A DNA stretch of 64,000 nt, from IMG/VR virus record IMGVR_UViG_3300032294_001427, positions 1-64,000 of that record; one strand, given 5' to 3'. Positions 37,804 through 48,000 of the stretch are shown piece by piece (positions within the stretch are counted from its first letter, which is position 1; the number at the start of each line of letters is the position of its first letter). This DNA is from a virus. A model generated the notes under the pieces. That model worked only from the letters and a program-made list of their open reading frames with translations, was not told the DNA's origin and ran no database searches. The position numbers and the translations under genes were made by a program.

Positions 37804-38014
37804 TTAGTGTTTCGTTGATGAACTCATCTAATTGCTTAGATTTTGCGGTAGAAGAATCTGATTCTTTTGGTTTATTTATGATCTTTAGGTCTTTGGGTGG
37901 AACCATCAACTCTGCTGGCGGTTCTAATTTTTCTACTTTGGGGATGAGCCGCGTCAGAGGATTTCCGCAACCCATAAGCAGCAAAAAAATACTACTGAGA
38001 AGAATAATCCTCAT
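37781..38014 (-). CDS. o-spanin candidate (outer-membrane lipoprotein)
   Basis: 77 residues from MRIILLSSIFLLLMGCG; AAGGAGG lies 4 nt upstream. LLMGC is a lipobox, and the mature part is short and proline/lysine-rich, as expected of an o-spanin. It begins at the very end of the i-spanin-like gene, the usual arrangement. Together the pair would fuse inner and outer membranes at lysis. Confidence 0.7.
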   Translation of the reverse strand: MRIILLSSIFLLLMGCGNPLTRLIPKVEKLEPPAELMVPPKDLKIINKPKESDSSTAKSKQLDEFINETLNAPSAGK

Positions 38015-38565
38015 CATTCCTCCTTCTTTTTCCAAGGCATGTCTGGGAGTTTTATGTTAATCCCGCGCTTCTTGTTCTCTTCGTCAATTTTATTGTTTAC
38101 TTCCAAAATATACTTCTGAAGAGAAGTGAGTTGCTGTGCATTCTGTAGACAGATAGAGTAGTTCTCTACCACAGTTTGCAACGCGACATTGTCTTTGACT
38201 GATGAACTTGTAGAATCCGCCGCAAGATTTAGGTCAAGATCTATGGTCGGAGAAGCAGCGGCATTGTGCGCATGAACCCAGCCGTTTGATAACTCATACT
38301 GGCTAGGAACTACTTGAGATGCCGCTTCAATGATTCTAGTTTCTTTTTCTCTGATTTTGGTTACGCGATCAACGTATTCAACGCGCACCTTTTCACGGAT
38401 GATAGACTGCTCTTTCTTTAGAGCAATTTCTAGATCTTCCACTTGGTTGGCATATCGATTAATTTCTGCATCAGCACCCGCCATACCCTTGTTGTAGCCA
38501 GCAGCAAATGCGCCACCTACAATAAGAACTACAGCAAGGATCTTGTATGGCAATGGGATGAGCAC
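38014..38565 (-). CDS. i-spanin candidate
   Basis: 183 residues: N-terminal membrane anchor (IPLPYKILAVVLIVGGAFAAGY) then a long periplasmic helix (QVEDLEIALKKEQSIIREKVRVEYVDRVTKIREKETRI pattern, split here) and lysine-rich end. Overlaps the o-spanin start. Confidence 0.7.
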   Translation of the reverse strand: MLIPLPYKILAVVLIVGGAFAAGYNKGMAGADAEINRYANQVEDLEIALKKEQSIIREKVRVEYVDRVTKIREKETRIIEAASQVVPSQYELSNGWVHAHNAAASPTIDLDLNLAADSTSSSVKDNVALQTVVENYSICLQNAQQLTSLQKYILEVNNKIDEENKKRGINIKLPDMPWKKKEE

Positions 38566-38568
38566 AAA

Positions 38569-38736
38569 TCAATCCTTCGGCCAAACATTCAATTCAGTTA
38601 AATCATTCAACCAGATGCTGGCCCCAAGCAATTTTTCGTAGAGCCAGAAACATCCAGATGAGATCAACCGAAATAGTTCAGCCAATAGTTTAAACAACCA
38701 GACAAAAGGAAACACGAATGGTCCGAGAATATACAT
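38569..38736 (-). CDS. Small membrane protein, 55 aa, lysis region
   Basis: MYILGPFVFPFVWLFKLLAELF then RLISSGCFWLYEKLLG. One long or two short spans, one cysteine. Its ATG overlaps the upstream TAA. Holin-accessory role possible, not shown. Confidence 0.55.
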   Translation of the reverse strand: MYILGPFVFPFVWLFKLLAELFRLISSGCFWLYEKLLGASIWLNDLTELNVWPKD

Positions 38737-39026
38737 TACTCGGCGACCTTCTTCTTGCGACCTCTTTTTGCCTTGGCAACTACTGCTTCACCAGCAACCT
38801 TAACATCGGCAATATCAACCTTGCCGTCTTTGTTGACATCTGCTGCAGCAACAACTTCAGCCTTCACTTCAGCCTTCACTTCAGCCACAGTCTCTTTTGC
38901 TACCACAAGGGCATCTTTTACGTCAACTTTCCCGTCGCCATTTTGATCGGGCTTCTTCACCAAGTTCCATCCAAGCCAAGCAAACAATCCCAAAAACAGT
39001 AACACAAATATGATATCCATCGTCAT
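38736..39026 (-). CDS. Membrane-anchored protein with two EF-hand/dockerin-like loops
   Basis: 96 residues. An N-terminal span (IIFVLLFLGLFAWLGWNLV) is followed by DQNGDGKVDVKDA and, about 38 residues on, DVNKDGKVDIADV. Both match the DxNxDGxxxxxD calcium-binding loop. Between them an AEVKAEVKAEV helix; the C-terminus is basic (KRGRKKK). Calcium may gate or stabilise the protein. Its place between holin-like and spanin genes suggests a role in lysis or envelope. Confidence 0.7.
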   Translation of the reverse strand: MTMDIIFVLLFLGLFAWLGWNLVKKPDQNGDGKVDVKDALVVAKETVAEVKAEVKAEVVAAADVNKDGKVDIADVKVAGEAVVAKAKRGRKKKVAE

Positions 39027-39033
39027 CTCCTAA

Positions 39034-39291
39034 TTATTCAGCAGTTTCAGTTGTTTTAAATTTAGAATTGGATTTTGGGGCAAACTTTTCCAGCCCCGTG
39101 AAACCCAATCCACTCACCACAATCCACATCATTGAATTGTAAATGAATTCGTCTATCTTATAGCCAAAGAAAAGATTGGCTATAAAACCCGTAGCACATA
39201 GCAAGAATGACAAAAATGTAATCACTCTCTTTGAAGAGATGGACCCATTGTGTCCGTCTTGGAATACTGTCATTAATTTTCCGAAATCCAT
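39034..39291 (-). CDS. Holin-like protein, two spans
   Basis: 85 residues: VFQDGHNGSISSKRVITFLS, spans FLSFLLCATGFIANLFFG and FIYNSMMWIVVSGLGFTGL, charged tail. Two-span topology and position favour a class II holin-like role, not proven. CTAAATA box next to the start. Confidence 0.6.
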   Translation of the reverse strand: MDFGKLMTVFQDGHNGSISSKRVITFLSFLLCATGFIANLFFGYKIDEFIYNSMMWIVVSGLGFTGLEKFAPKSNSKFKTTETAE

Positions 39292-39305
39292 ATACCCTAT
39301 TTAGT

Positions 39306-39818
39306 TTATTGATTGGCTAAAGGATTATCTAATGCTTTCTGAATTTTATCGTCTACTTTACGCTCCAATTCCTTCAATTTAGCATCATTTTCTTTGTCGA
39401 TGGTGCGAATTGACGTTAAAACCTCGCGCTCCAATTCCCTATTTCGACGATCCGCCAAATCTACTGTTGTTTGGATATCTCTGACATCATTTTTAAGGTC
39501 TGAGCGAATCTCGCCGACATAATCATTAGTTTCATTGACCATGATTTCGGCGTTTTCAATTCGTTGCTCTAGTTTAGTAATACGTTCGCTGATCCCAGAA
39601 AGATCTGGTGCGACGTATTCTTGAATCTGGGCTTTCATATCCATGTAGTCTTTATAGACTTCAAAACCAGCCCAGAGGGTGCCCAATATAGTTGACAAAA
39701 TTGTTCCCGCAATCATCAATTTTGCGGGAGTAAAACTGTATCCACCAACGCTAATTACTGTGTTGGGGTCAACGGCGGCTTCTAATTTGTCTACGCTTTC
39801 GTCTAGATTTTTTGACAT
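39306..39818 (-). CDS. Membrane-anchored coiled-coil protein
   Basis: 170 residues. One span (LMIAGTILSTILGTLWAGF) at about 33-51, then a coiled coil to the end (ERITKLEQRIENAEIMV; DLADRRNRELEREVLTSI). Similar architecture to 37266. Likely inner-membrane component. Confidence 0.6.
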   Translation of the reverse strand: MSKNLDESVDKLEAAVDPNTVISVGGYSFTPAKLMIAGTILSTILGTLWAGFEVYKDYMDMKAQIQEYVAPDLSGISERITKLEQRIENAEIMVNETNDYVGEIRSDLKNDVRDIQTTVDLADRRNRELEREVLTSIRTIDKENDAKLKELERKVDDKIQKALDNPLANQ

Positions 39819-40253
39819 TCAATTCTCGAATTGTAGGTTTTTGAGTCTCTCGATTTCTTGCTTTAACTTGAAGACTTCGAGCCGTTTCTTTTCCAGTTCC
39901 AACTCATACAATAAATTACAATTCAATCGCTGCTTTGGTGCACCAATAGGTATAGTGATCCTCGCATACACACCAACATCTTTCACAAATTCATTTGTCA
40001 TGTTCTGATTCACTAGAACATTGCTAGTGCTATCGAACGGACTCCCGTTATTAATAATTCCAACAACACCGAATTCTACATTCGTCGCCGAACCAATCGC
40101 AGCATCGCATTCTATTTCACCAGCCCGAACTCGGTCGGACTGAAAATTTGGGGTTGCCGAAGGGACTGCCAAGTTTAATGAACTTGTTTGTGCGACTGCA
40201 ACTTTGCATGCCAATAAAAGCATCATAAAAAATAACAACATCGCCTCTTTCAT
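39819..40253 (-). CDS. Exported protein with C-terminal coiled coil (cassette gene 5)
   Basis: 144 residues with a signal peptide (MLLFFMMLLLACKVAVAQ). Mature part has EIECDAAIG...LNCNLLY, giving two cysteines, then a coiled coil (LELEKKRLEVFKLKQEIERL). Last of five adjacent genes for exported proteins. No family recognised. Confidence 0.6.
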   Translation of the reverse strand: MKEAMLLFFMMLLLACKVAVAQTSSLNLAVPSATPNFQSDRVRAGEIECDAAIGSATNVEFGVVGIINNGSPFDSTSNVLVNQNMTNEFVKDVGVYARITIPIGAPKQRLNCNLLYELELEKKRLEVFKLKQEIERLKNLQFEN

Positions 40254-40262
40254 TAACTGACC

Positions 40263-40637
40263 TCATTTTATCTTCGAACAGATCCTCGAAGAGATTATCG
40301 CGACTTGATCACCAATAGGATTAAGCATCGACTTTGAACAGATATAAACAACTTTATTTTTATCTTTTTCTCGAATGTAAACTTCAATATATTTTCGTTG
40401 CAAAAACGGGACTTCAACTATTTTACTTGTCGTGGCAAATGGTACTGGGTTCCATTGGCCATCAAACACAGATAATTGATAAAATGTTACGTCATTTCGA
40501 CGATTGAACAACTCCATTTTTGCAACGAGTACACCCTCTATATAGGCTGGCTCCAATTTGGGGTATGCGGGTGTGAACTCATGTCCATACACCCGCATAC
40601 TCCCAAAAATTAACAACAGAGATAATATAAATCTCAT
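40263..40637 (-). CDS. Exported protein, pilus-chaperone-like N-domain (cassette gene 4)
   Basis: 124 residues, signal peptide ending near YGHEF. FNRRNDVTFYQLSVFDGQW...VPFATTSKIVEVPFLQRKYIEVYIREKDKN is beta-rich with the alternating pattern of a single Ig-like sheet, resembling the first domain of periplasmic pilus chaperones. Two cysteines (YICSK, SRICSK). Assignment weak; adjacent gene encodes a pilin-like protein. Confidence 0.5.
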   Translation of the reverse strand: MRFILSLLLIFGSMRVYGHEFTPAYPKLEPAYIEGVLVAKMELFNRRNDVTFYQLSVFDGQWNPVPFATTSKIVEVPFLQRKYIEVYIREKDKNKVVYICSKSMLNPIGDQVAIISSRICSKIK

Positions 40638-40640
40638 AAC

Positions 40641-41147
40641 TTACTTGGCGATACACTCTGCGCTAATAACAGCGCGGTATGTTCCAGATGGGAACGCTTT
40701 GTCATAGCCGTATTCGGCGGTTGAACTTGCTTTAAACCAAGTTGTTCCCGCTACAGTTAGATTAAACTCGGTTGCATTGTCATAGATGATCTTGCTGGTG
40801 TCATAGGCTGACATCAGTGGATCTGACACACGTGCAGTAGAAACACTTCCCGTCCAGTTGACGACATCTGTCAATGCTGGGCTTGAGGTAAATGCTCTTG
40901 GTGTTGTGATTACAGCCTTGAAAAAGTTGGCTTGTAATACATCAAAACGTACAACTGGTTGTACGCCACCATCTGCTTGTGCGGTGCTGAGTTTATCCGC
41001 TGTTGGGTTTCCGAACACGCCAGATGTATCTGGAACAATCACACACTTCGCAGCAACATTACCAACAATAGGAACTTCTACAGCAGAAGCCCGTGTAACC
41101 ATAGACAAAGCCATGAAAAATCCTATTGCTAGTGATTTCTTGAACAT
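40641..41147 (-). CDS. Exported pilin/spore-coat-U-like protein (cassette gene 3)
   Basis: 168 residues with a clear signal peptide (MFKKSLAIGFFMALSMVTRASA). Mature protein begins VEVPIVGNVAAKCVIVPDT and ends GTYRAVISAECIAK; the two terminal cysteines could form one disulfide, and the beta-strand pattern with a G-Y-R near the end resembles fimbrial or spore-coat-U subunits. Not proven. Confidence 0.5.
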   Translation of the reverse strand: MFKKSLAIGFFMALSMVTRASAVEVPIVGNVAAKCVIVPDTSGVFGNPTADKLSTAQADGGVQPVVRFDVLQANFFKAVITTPRAFTSSPALTDVVNWTGSVSTARVSDPLMSAYDTSKIIYDNATEFNLTVAGTTWFKASSTAEYGYDKAFPSGTYRAVISAECIAK

Positions 41148-41151
41148 TAAT

Positions 41152-42069
41152 CTACTCCTTTGTTTCTAAATTGACATACTGAAGATCAATCATTTTCTCA
41201 TGAAGTAACTGTTGCGCCCAGTTGTTTCTCAATCCGCGAGGATTGTCTGGCAACTTGGCGTCAACAAGACGAATCGTTTCTCGATATTCTCCGCCAAAAA
41301 TTTCTACTGCGTAACTATTTGGCAATTCAGCAAGAGCAAAAAAATCTTGGGCAGCAACTGCGGCTTCAGCGGTCAGTAATGCGGTGTTCACGGCACTCAG
41401 AGCAGTCTCTAGGCGATTTTGTCTTCTTTCAGCATTCGACAGTGCTCTGGATCTGGCTCTTTCTTTTTCATCTTCATCGTCTATAGAGACCTTTCTCTCA
41501 AACTCTTTGCGAAGAAGTTCATCGTTCAATGGATCCGCGTATTCTTCGTCTGGAAGATAATCATTGGGGTCTCGGTAGCCAGGGCAGTCGGGGCTGCTCT
41601 GAGGAATGAAGCACGGATCAAACTGAAATGTATAGACCACCGAAGCATCAAGAACGCTGCCTTGACCTTCAACTGCAATTGACCCGTCACCCCAGAGTTC
41701 TGCTAGGCTACTATTGATTGGAATTGAACGCTGAATCGTATTCCCTGGCAGTTTCGACCAATCATCCGCGTTGCGAAAGATGTAGCCTTCGCCACTAGCA
41801 TTTAAGTTTTGAATGTAGACAACCATGTCGTCTTCGGGCTTTTTGACTGCCGTGTAGCGATAGACGATTCCGTTGATTTCCAATCCCGCCTGTTGTGGCA
41901 GGACATTCTTCATCACCCAGTTGTAACCCGCTGCGGCAGCGTTTTGGGTTTGTCCGAAAGTGATCCCAGAAGCAGTAGATGTTTGGGATGTGACAAAGTC
42001 TATCTCAGAGGAGAAGCAATAAGAGCAAAAAAGCGACACCGCCAATGCCAAACATTGTTTTAGCCTCAT
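41152..42069 (-). CDS. Exported protein with acidic-basic middle (cassette gene 2)
   Basis: 305 residues; signal peptide ends near CFSSE. Beta-rich N-half (VYRYTAVKKPEDDMVVYIQN; VYTFQFDPCFIPQSSPDCPGYRDPNDYL), then a charged helix (DDEDEKERARSRALSNAERR) and alanine-rich segment. Overlaps the upstream gene by 65 bp. No family recognised. Confidence 0.55.
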   Translation of the reverse strand: MRLKQCLALAVSLFCSYCFSSEIDFVTSQTSTASGITFGQTQNAAAAGYNWVMKNVLPQQAGLEINGIVYRYTAVKKPEDDMVVYIQNLNASGEGYIFRNADDWSKLPGNTIQRSIPINSSLAELWGDGSIAVEGQGSVLDASVVYTFQFDPCFIPQSSPDCPGYRDPNDYLPDEEYADPLNDELLRKEFERKVSIDDEDEKERARSRALSNAERRQNRLETALSAVNTALLTAEAAVAAQDFFALAELPNSYAVEIFGGEYRETIRLVDAKLPDNPRGLRNNWAQQLLHEKMIDLQYVNLETKE

Positions 42070-42574
42070 TCGAATATCCTCTGTTTTCTTTGTCTATGCC
42101 AGGTTGCGATAGGAAGTTTGCTTCCCACGCAGCCTTGGCTTCTTTTCCTATCAATCCATCATATGGGCAAGGAGTTCCCGCCATCAGCATCGCGTCAAAA
42201 ACTCTTCGGTCTTGACACATTACCGACACTGCAGCAACCTTCATGCCCATGTCATATAACGTTTTAGCATTCTTTAGCATTTCGCAATTCATATCTCGAA
42301 CCTGAGTCCCCGTCGAGAGACCTAGAATCTGAGTCTGAATCGCTCCAGCAACGCCGAATGTACAAAGGTCAGAGTTAGATGTATTAATCGTCGGTGAGAT
42401 TGCAGATGGCGGTGGCGATTTTAGAGTCGTCTCAGAAGTAGTAGTTACAGTACTATTCGTCGTCGATTCGGTCACGATAGGTACGGGTTCATTGTTCGTA
42501 GTCGTCTGTTGAGCCTGTGCCGTTGTAATGCTAAAAAGCGCCGTTATCAAACAAATCAAAACTCTTAACGTCAT
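42005..42574 (-). CDS. Exported protein with C-terminal leucine tail (cassette gene 1)
   Basis: 189 residues; signal peptide (CLITALFSITTAQAQ), T/S-rich linker, conserved block NCEMLKNAKTLYDMGMKVAAVSVMCQDRRVFDAM and AGTPCPYDGLIGKEAK with three cysteines, then a C-terminal membrane tail (FLLLLLLL). The block recurs in T4-like environmental phages. CATAAATA late box at 42606. Probably anchored to the inner membrane facing the periplasm. Confidence 0.6.
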   Translation of the reverse strand: MTLRVLICLITALFSITTAQAQQTTTNNEPVPIVTESTTNSTVTTTSETTLKSPPPSAISPTINTSNSDLCTFGVAGAIQTQILGLSTGTQVRDMNCEMLKNAKTLYDMGMKVAAVSVMCQDRRVFDAMLMAGTPCPYDGLIGKEAKAAWEANFLSQPGIDKENRGYSNEAKTMFGIGGVAFLLLLLLL

Positions 42575-42605
42575 ATTAATACCCTAAAAAATAATACATG
42601 TACGT

Positions 42606-42613
42606 TATTTATG
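42606..42613 (-). promoter_or_regulatory. Late promoter of exported-protein cassette
   Basis: CATAAATA on the minus strand, 32 bp before the cassette's first ATG, close to the T4 late consensus. Confidence 0.5.
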
Positions 42614-42715
42614 TTACGCACCCACTCAAATCAAAAACGACGGTTTTACGTCGCTCAGTATATACAAGCAAAAACCATACCGTCTTTTGGAAAAGTTAAT
42701 AAAACTTAACGAAAA

Positions 42716-43993
42716 TTAATAAACTTCGCGCCAAGTTACAGTGCACCAAACATCTACTGGGCTTGTAATTGCTTGTGCTACAACTACGAATATTTCGCTA
42801 TTTGAGGAATCGTAATTTTGAGCGATAAAATTCTTTTTTGCTGAGGTTGGCTGCGTTGTACTGGACAAACCGATTCCCTTCGTGCTGCCTCCAGGAGAAC
42901 TCGTACCCACAAACCCACCAGAAATGGCTTCACCGCCAACTATTGCAGTCCCAGTAATGTTATACTCTACTGCCGAATTAGCATGAACTGAATTCCAAGT
43001 AGAATTTGCTAATGTAAGATTTGCAACACTATCCAGTTTTCTCAATTCCCAAACACCAGGATTTTGTTCCGCGTAAAGATTAATATCGCCCATACGAACA
43101 GTTGCGCGATTTTGATACCCACGGAATGAGTTCTTCAATCGAATAGCCATAATCGGTCGAGTATTACCCACTCCAGTTATTGTAATCTTCGTATTGCCTG
43201 TTGCAACGTGCCAGTCTTGACCTGCTTCGACATATCCACCCTCGGAAAGTACAGTCGAGCAAATTTGATCAAAAAACCCACCAGTCGTTGCGCCTGTATT
43301 AAAAATCTCGCAACGAACAGGTAAATTTGGATTGCTCATATAAACAGTAGGTAAAACATTGCTATTGTAAAACTCATGAGCAACAACTAACTGTCCATCA
43401 TGCACAAATCCACAACGCACGCGACCAACACCCAACCATTGAAAATCTGTAAAGAAAATTTGAGTTTTGGTGATATCTAAATCAAACGAACCATTTCCAT
43501 TTGGTCCAGAAATGCTTGTATTGCAAGTATTTTTATTCCATTGGTTTTGATAAACTCGACGAGCATCACTCGGAGTTCCGCTAGTGTCTGTTCTAATGGT
43601 AAAACTCAATGCACCGTTTGCAGACTGCTCAAAATAAATGCCATTGTTCGCATCATAATATCCCGTTCGTTTTATAACATTAGGTGAATTTGCATAAAAA
43701 TTAAATGTTGATTTGATTAACTGACTCTTTCCAGGTTGATACTGGTGATACATTTTTGTTTGGTGAATCACGCTCGCAGTTGGACTGTTATTTGTTGCGA
43801 GTCTTGCACATGCTTGTAATGGTTGAAACGTAACTGTTCCACCAGAAGTGCTTGTATCACGAAAGTTTGGATCAATACCATAAAGATGTTTATAATCACC
43901 AAGTGTAAATGCATCGGAAATACGAAGTCTACCAAATGCATCTAAATTTGCACTATCATCATATCTAATTGCGTCATCTAATAGGTAAGTCAT
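42716..43993 (-). CDS. Virion structural protein (DAFGRLRIS family)
   Basis: 425 residues. The N-terminal DSANLDAFGRLRISDAFTLGDYKHLYG is a signature of large T4-like phage structural proteins. The body is beta-rich (FTDFQWLGVGRVRCGFV; WHVATGNTKITITG). Probably a neck, baseplate or fibre protein. Late region. Confidence 0.65.
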   Translation of the reverse strand: MTYLLDDAIRYDDSANLDAFGRLRISDAFTLGDYKHLYGIDPNFRDTSTSGGTVTFQPLQACARLATNNSPTASVIHQTKMYHQYQPGKSQLIKSTFNFYANSPNVIKRTGYYDANNGIYFEQSANGALSFTIRTDTSGTPSDARRVYQNQWNKNTCNTSISGPNGNGSFDLDITKTQIFFTDFQWLGVGRVRCGFVHDGQLVVAHEFYNSNVLPTVYMSNPNLPVRCEIFNTGATTGGFFDQICSTVLSEGGYVEAGQDWHVATGNTKITITGVGNTRPIMAIRLKNSFRGYQNRATVRMGDINLYAEQNPGVWELRKLDSVANLTLANSTWNSVHANSAVEYNITGTAIVGGEAISGGFVGTSSPGGSTKGIGLSSTTQPTSAKKNFIAQNYDSSNSEIFVVVAQAITSPVDVWCTVTWREVY

Positions 43994-44781
43994 TATACGA
44001 TTCTCCAGCCATTACGGTAGATCAACTGAACTCCGCCGTTATTAATTCTTATTTCTGCACCACCTGGATCGTTATCGATATTTCCGTCTAGTTTAATCGG
44101 ATATCGTTGAGCATTTCCAGATTCATCTTTAATGATAACCATTCTTCCTGAAGATGGAACTAATGGTAGAATAATTGTTGTGTATGATGGATTATTTACA
44201 CCAATATAATAGTCACTGTCTGTAACAACATAAGTGTTAGAATTTACTATAGTTGTATTATGAACAATTTCAGAAGGGTTGATGTCGTCTAGAACGAACC
44301 ATCCATTTGAGAATTTCATAAACTTGCCTTCGCCGACAGTATTTCGGTCGAAGTCATCAGCATCCCATAGGCGAACAATGCCAGTTCCGCCACCACCCCA
44401 AGACATGGTGGAGATCTTTTGCATCATCTCAGCAACAGTTCTGCGAATGCCTTCGATTTCTTTGTCGCGATAAACGTTGTTGACTGTGTTAGAGTTTACA
44501 GACCCCAACACATTCATCACTGAAGCAATGGTATTCGTTGTGGGTGGAACAAATGCTGGCGCGGGTTGAGGTGGTTTTGGCTCAATCACCTCTTGAATCA
44601 AGTTAACATTTCTTGATTCTACTATTGGTTCTGGTTTAGGCTCTTGAACCTTTTCTTCTTTGAATAGAGCAGCAGCAAGTTTTTCTTCACGTTCAATCGA
44701 TTCGACAAGTGCTCGGTCAACTGGCTGACCGAGCATTCTTGCCATTTTTACTAGGAGTTTCTTCTCCTCAAGGGTTTTCAT
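43993..44781 (-). CDS. Tail-fibre-like structural protein
   Basis: 262 residues: N-terminal helix, P/E-rich linker (EEKVQEPKPEPIVESRNV), central helix (IEGIRRTVAEMMQKIST), C-terminal beta domain (RLWDADDFDRNTVGEGKF; IVNSNTYVVTDSDYYIGV). ATG overlaps the upstream stop. Confidence 0.55.
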   Translation of the reverse strand: MKTLEEKKLLVKMARMLGQPVDRALVESIEREEKLAAALFKEEKVQEPKPEPIVESRNVNLIQEVIEPKPPQPAPAFVPPTTNTIASVMNVLGSVNSNTVNNVYRDKEIEGIRRTVAEMMQKISTMSWGGGGTGIVRLWDADDFDRNTVGEGKFMKFSNGWFVLDDINPSEIVHNTTIVNSNTYVVTDSDYYIGVNNPSYTTIILPLVPSSGRMVIIKDESGNAQRYPIKLDGNIDNDPGGAEIRINNGGVQLIYRNGWRIV

Positions 44782-44817
44782 TATGTTTTTCGCTAAACTA
44801 CATGATAATGTAGTTTA

Positions 44818-45000
44818 TCAACTTGACAAACCGAGTTCTACTGCTTTATGCAACTTCTCAACAGTTGTATATGTTGTAACGAGATCGCCGTCGATTTGCA
44901 CCACGCGCTCCAAGTCGCCCGAGAGAACTGCTGCCTTTCTGGCTTCATTCAACGTTAGTAGTCTATTTTGCATAATTGTCAATAATTCAGTAATTGTCAT
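44818..45000 (-). CDS. Small conserved fibre-region protein
   Basis: 60 residues from MTITELLTIMQNRL after GGAG. LNEARKAAVLSGDLERVVQIDGD and TTYTTVEKLHKA are seen in small T4-like proteins beside fibre genes. Confidence 0.6.
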   Translation of the reverse strand: MTITELLTIMQNRLLTLNEARKAAVLSGDLERVVQIDGDLVTTYTTVEKLHKAVELGLSS

Positions 45001-45016
45001 ATAATTTCTCCAAATC

Positions 45017-48000
45017 TTAGTAGAAGACCAACTGGCGGAATGTTTCAACGGCAGCGTGTCGGTTGAACCAGAGATACTTCAATCCATCAATTGTCTTGAA
45101 GATTTCCATTCTGTTACCAACACCAGCAGTACCCGCAACATATGGAGCCAATCCAGCACCATAGACCATGTTGGTGTTTAGATCGAGATAATACACGCGG
45201 TTTGTAACGTCTCTTGTGAAGTAGATTCTATCTAGACCGTCGTAAGCAAACATTGAACCAGAACCCAACAATTCGAAGTTTGGCGTGATAGATGTAAAGT
45301 AGAACAGATCATTTGTTAGATCGATTTTATCAACACCAATCGCCGTTGCGCCTCTGAAGCGGAATAGATTTCTTCCTCTATTTGCAGGGACGCTAGAATT
45401 TGGTGTCCATCTCACGTGAGAACCAGCACCTGGAACAATAGTTGGTAGGATCATGTAGGTAGATGTACCAGAACCAGGGGCAGTTGCAGTACCAAACGCC
45501 AAGTTACCAGTTGATGGTGTAACGCCTGTAATTGTTAGGTCTTGGTTAAACCCTGTTGACGAGACCACGCGAAGACGCCTGTTGGTTAGACCGTTTGCAG
45601 ACCAAGCAGTAAACGTTATAGCACCAGAAACAGCACTTGTCAGTGCAGTATCAATGGTAATCGTTGTTGTACCAGCACCACCGACCACTCTTGCACCAGC
45701 AGGAATACCAGTGCCAGATACAAACCATCCATTATGAATTGGTGAACCAATTGCTGAGATGGTAAATGTAAATTGACCCGCACCACCACCAGATCCTGTA
45801 GCAGTTGCCCAGAATGAATTGGTATCTATCAGGAATGTTGTTCCTTGTGTACCCAATGCCACACCAGAAAGATAAGAAAGATTCTGTCCAGCATAGTGCT
45901 GACCAATCATATCTCTTTTAGTAACAACGTAGCGAGAAACACCCGCAACAACGGCTGGTAGAGCAGCCAATGGCGTCATAATTGTACCATTGTTTACGTT
46001 TTGCGATGCCAACTGCATAGCAGTGTTACCAACAACGAGTAAACCAGTAGCAGCGTTTGCTGGTGCTGATGATGTCGCATAAATCATTGCTGGGGCTTGA
46101 GTTGGTGCATAGAATGTAATCGTTCCGCTAGGAGTGCCAGCATGAGGCGTCGATACAATAATGGTGCTTGTCCCTTCACCAGAAACAACGCGAGCACCAT
46201 TACCAATATTTGTGCCCGAAACAAACCAATCTCTAATATATGTTGGTGTATTGGCAGTAAATGTGATTGCTGTTGAATTAGCATTCGAACTATATGTTAC
46301 TGTGTTTGGTAGAAGATTATTTACTGGATGACTGAACGTAATAGTACCAGAAGGAGCACCAGCACACTGTATTGAGAATGCGGGAGTCGTTGTTCCTTCA
46401 CCACCAGTTACATAAGCACCTAGACCAATATTAGTACCCGTTGCCAGCCAACCTTTCACATAGGCTGGAACAGTGCCTGACATTGTCGCGTTGAATACAC
46501 CAGAACCACCACCAGAGGAGAAGGTTGCTGTTACTGGTCTTGGCCACTTGGTAAACACAATAGTACCCGATGGAGCACCAGCACCAGTTAGATTGAAGGT
46601 GAGTGTTGTAGTACCTGCACCACTTCGAACCTGTGCACCAGCCGCTACGTTAGTACCATAAGCATACCAACCATTGATGTTAGATGGTGTAGCGCGAGCA
46701 AATGTAACTGTAGTTGTCGAACCACCAGTTGCAAGATCAGCAAAGTGCTTCGAAGCGTCTGGTAGAACAGAAACACCAACTGTCACGTTTTCTGATAATT
46801 GATAAGTACCAGATCCTGCTGCGTTTGGTGTATAGGTGAACGTTGTTGAAGATGGAACTGTAGTAATCTGCACCTTACCAGTGATGTTGTAAACGTCGGC
46901 AGCAGCGGATGTCACACCACGAATAGAGACCCATTGACCAACTTCAAATTGGTGAGCCTGTGCGGTTGTTGCAGTAATTGTTGTTGTACCAGTAAAACCA
47001 GTAATTGCTGTAGGTCGTTGCTCATATACAACATGTGTTGCTGTTGATGTACCATCTACAGGGATTGCACATGCTGCCTGAACAACACCTTCGTCAAGAA
47101 CACGACCATGAGAAAGAAGATCACTTCCGTTTAGACGGTATTGGAACGTCTCAGCATTAGCGCCGAGAGAGAAAATCATATCTTCAGTCCATGCCTGAAT
47201 GACATAGATTGACGTACTGTCTGGCTGAACGTTCCATGAGTCATAAACAACGAGACTGTCTAGACCGTTGCTCATAATCTGACGCATTTGCCCGTCGCCT
47301 GTTCCAGCGATGATACGAACAGCATAGTTTGCCCAGCGATTTACTTCCCAATTTTTGCTCGTATCTGTAACAATACGACCACTTGATGATGTGAGTGTCC
47401 CAGCGTCATATCCAACAATATTATATCGGCTGGTTGAGTTGAGAGCAGTTCCAAGTGTATTTGAGAAAGTTAGAACTGTACCAGTATTATTGGCAATAGA
47501 TGCTAATTGTGCTCTACCCGTACCAGTCCAGATAAATGCATAGTATCCAGACCACTCATTCGTTCTCCAATTCGAAGTAGAATCAGTGAGAGAAGTATTA
47601 GACCCTGATGTTGCTTTTCCTGTATACCAAATACTTGAGTTTTCAGTAAATCTTTCTAGCGAAGCATCGGTAGCAGCAGCAGGAACCATACCGTTGTTTA
47701 TTGATTTAGCATACCAGATATCTTCTAGTACGCTATAGTATTGCATTGTAACACCACCAGATGCAACAGCAGCACCAGATAGCAAGTAAATACCACCAGA
47801 CTGAATTACATAGCGTGATGTGCTATCTGGTTCAATAGTCCATGGAGTATCAACTGTCATTACAGATGCTTCAATCTGATATTGAGTACCGATAGCAGTT
47901 GTTGCCATACCGATAGCACCAGCAGTTGGAGACATTGGTGCGCAATTTGGATCCCAGCCATAAAGGTTAAGGTCAGCAATAGTCAAAACAGTTGCTGAGT

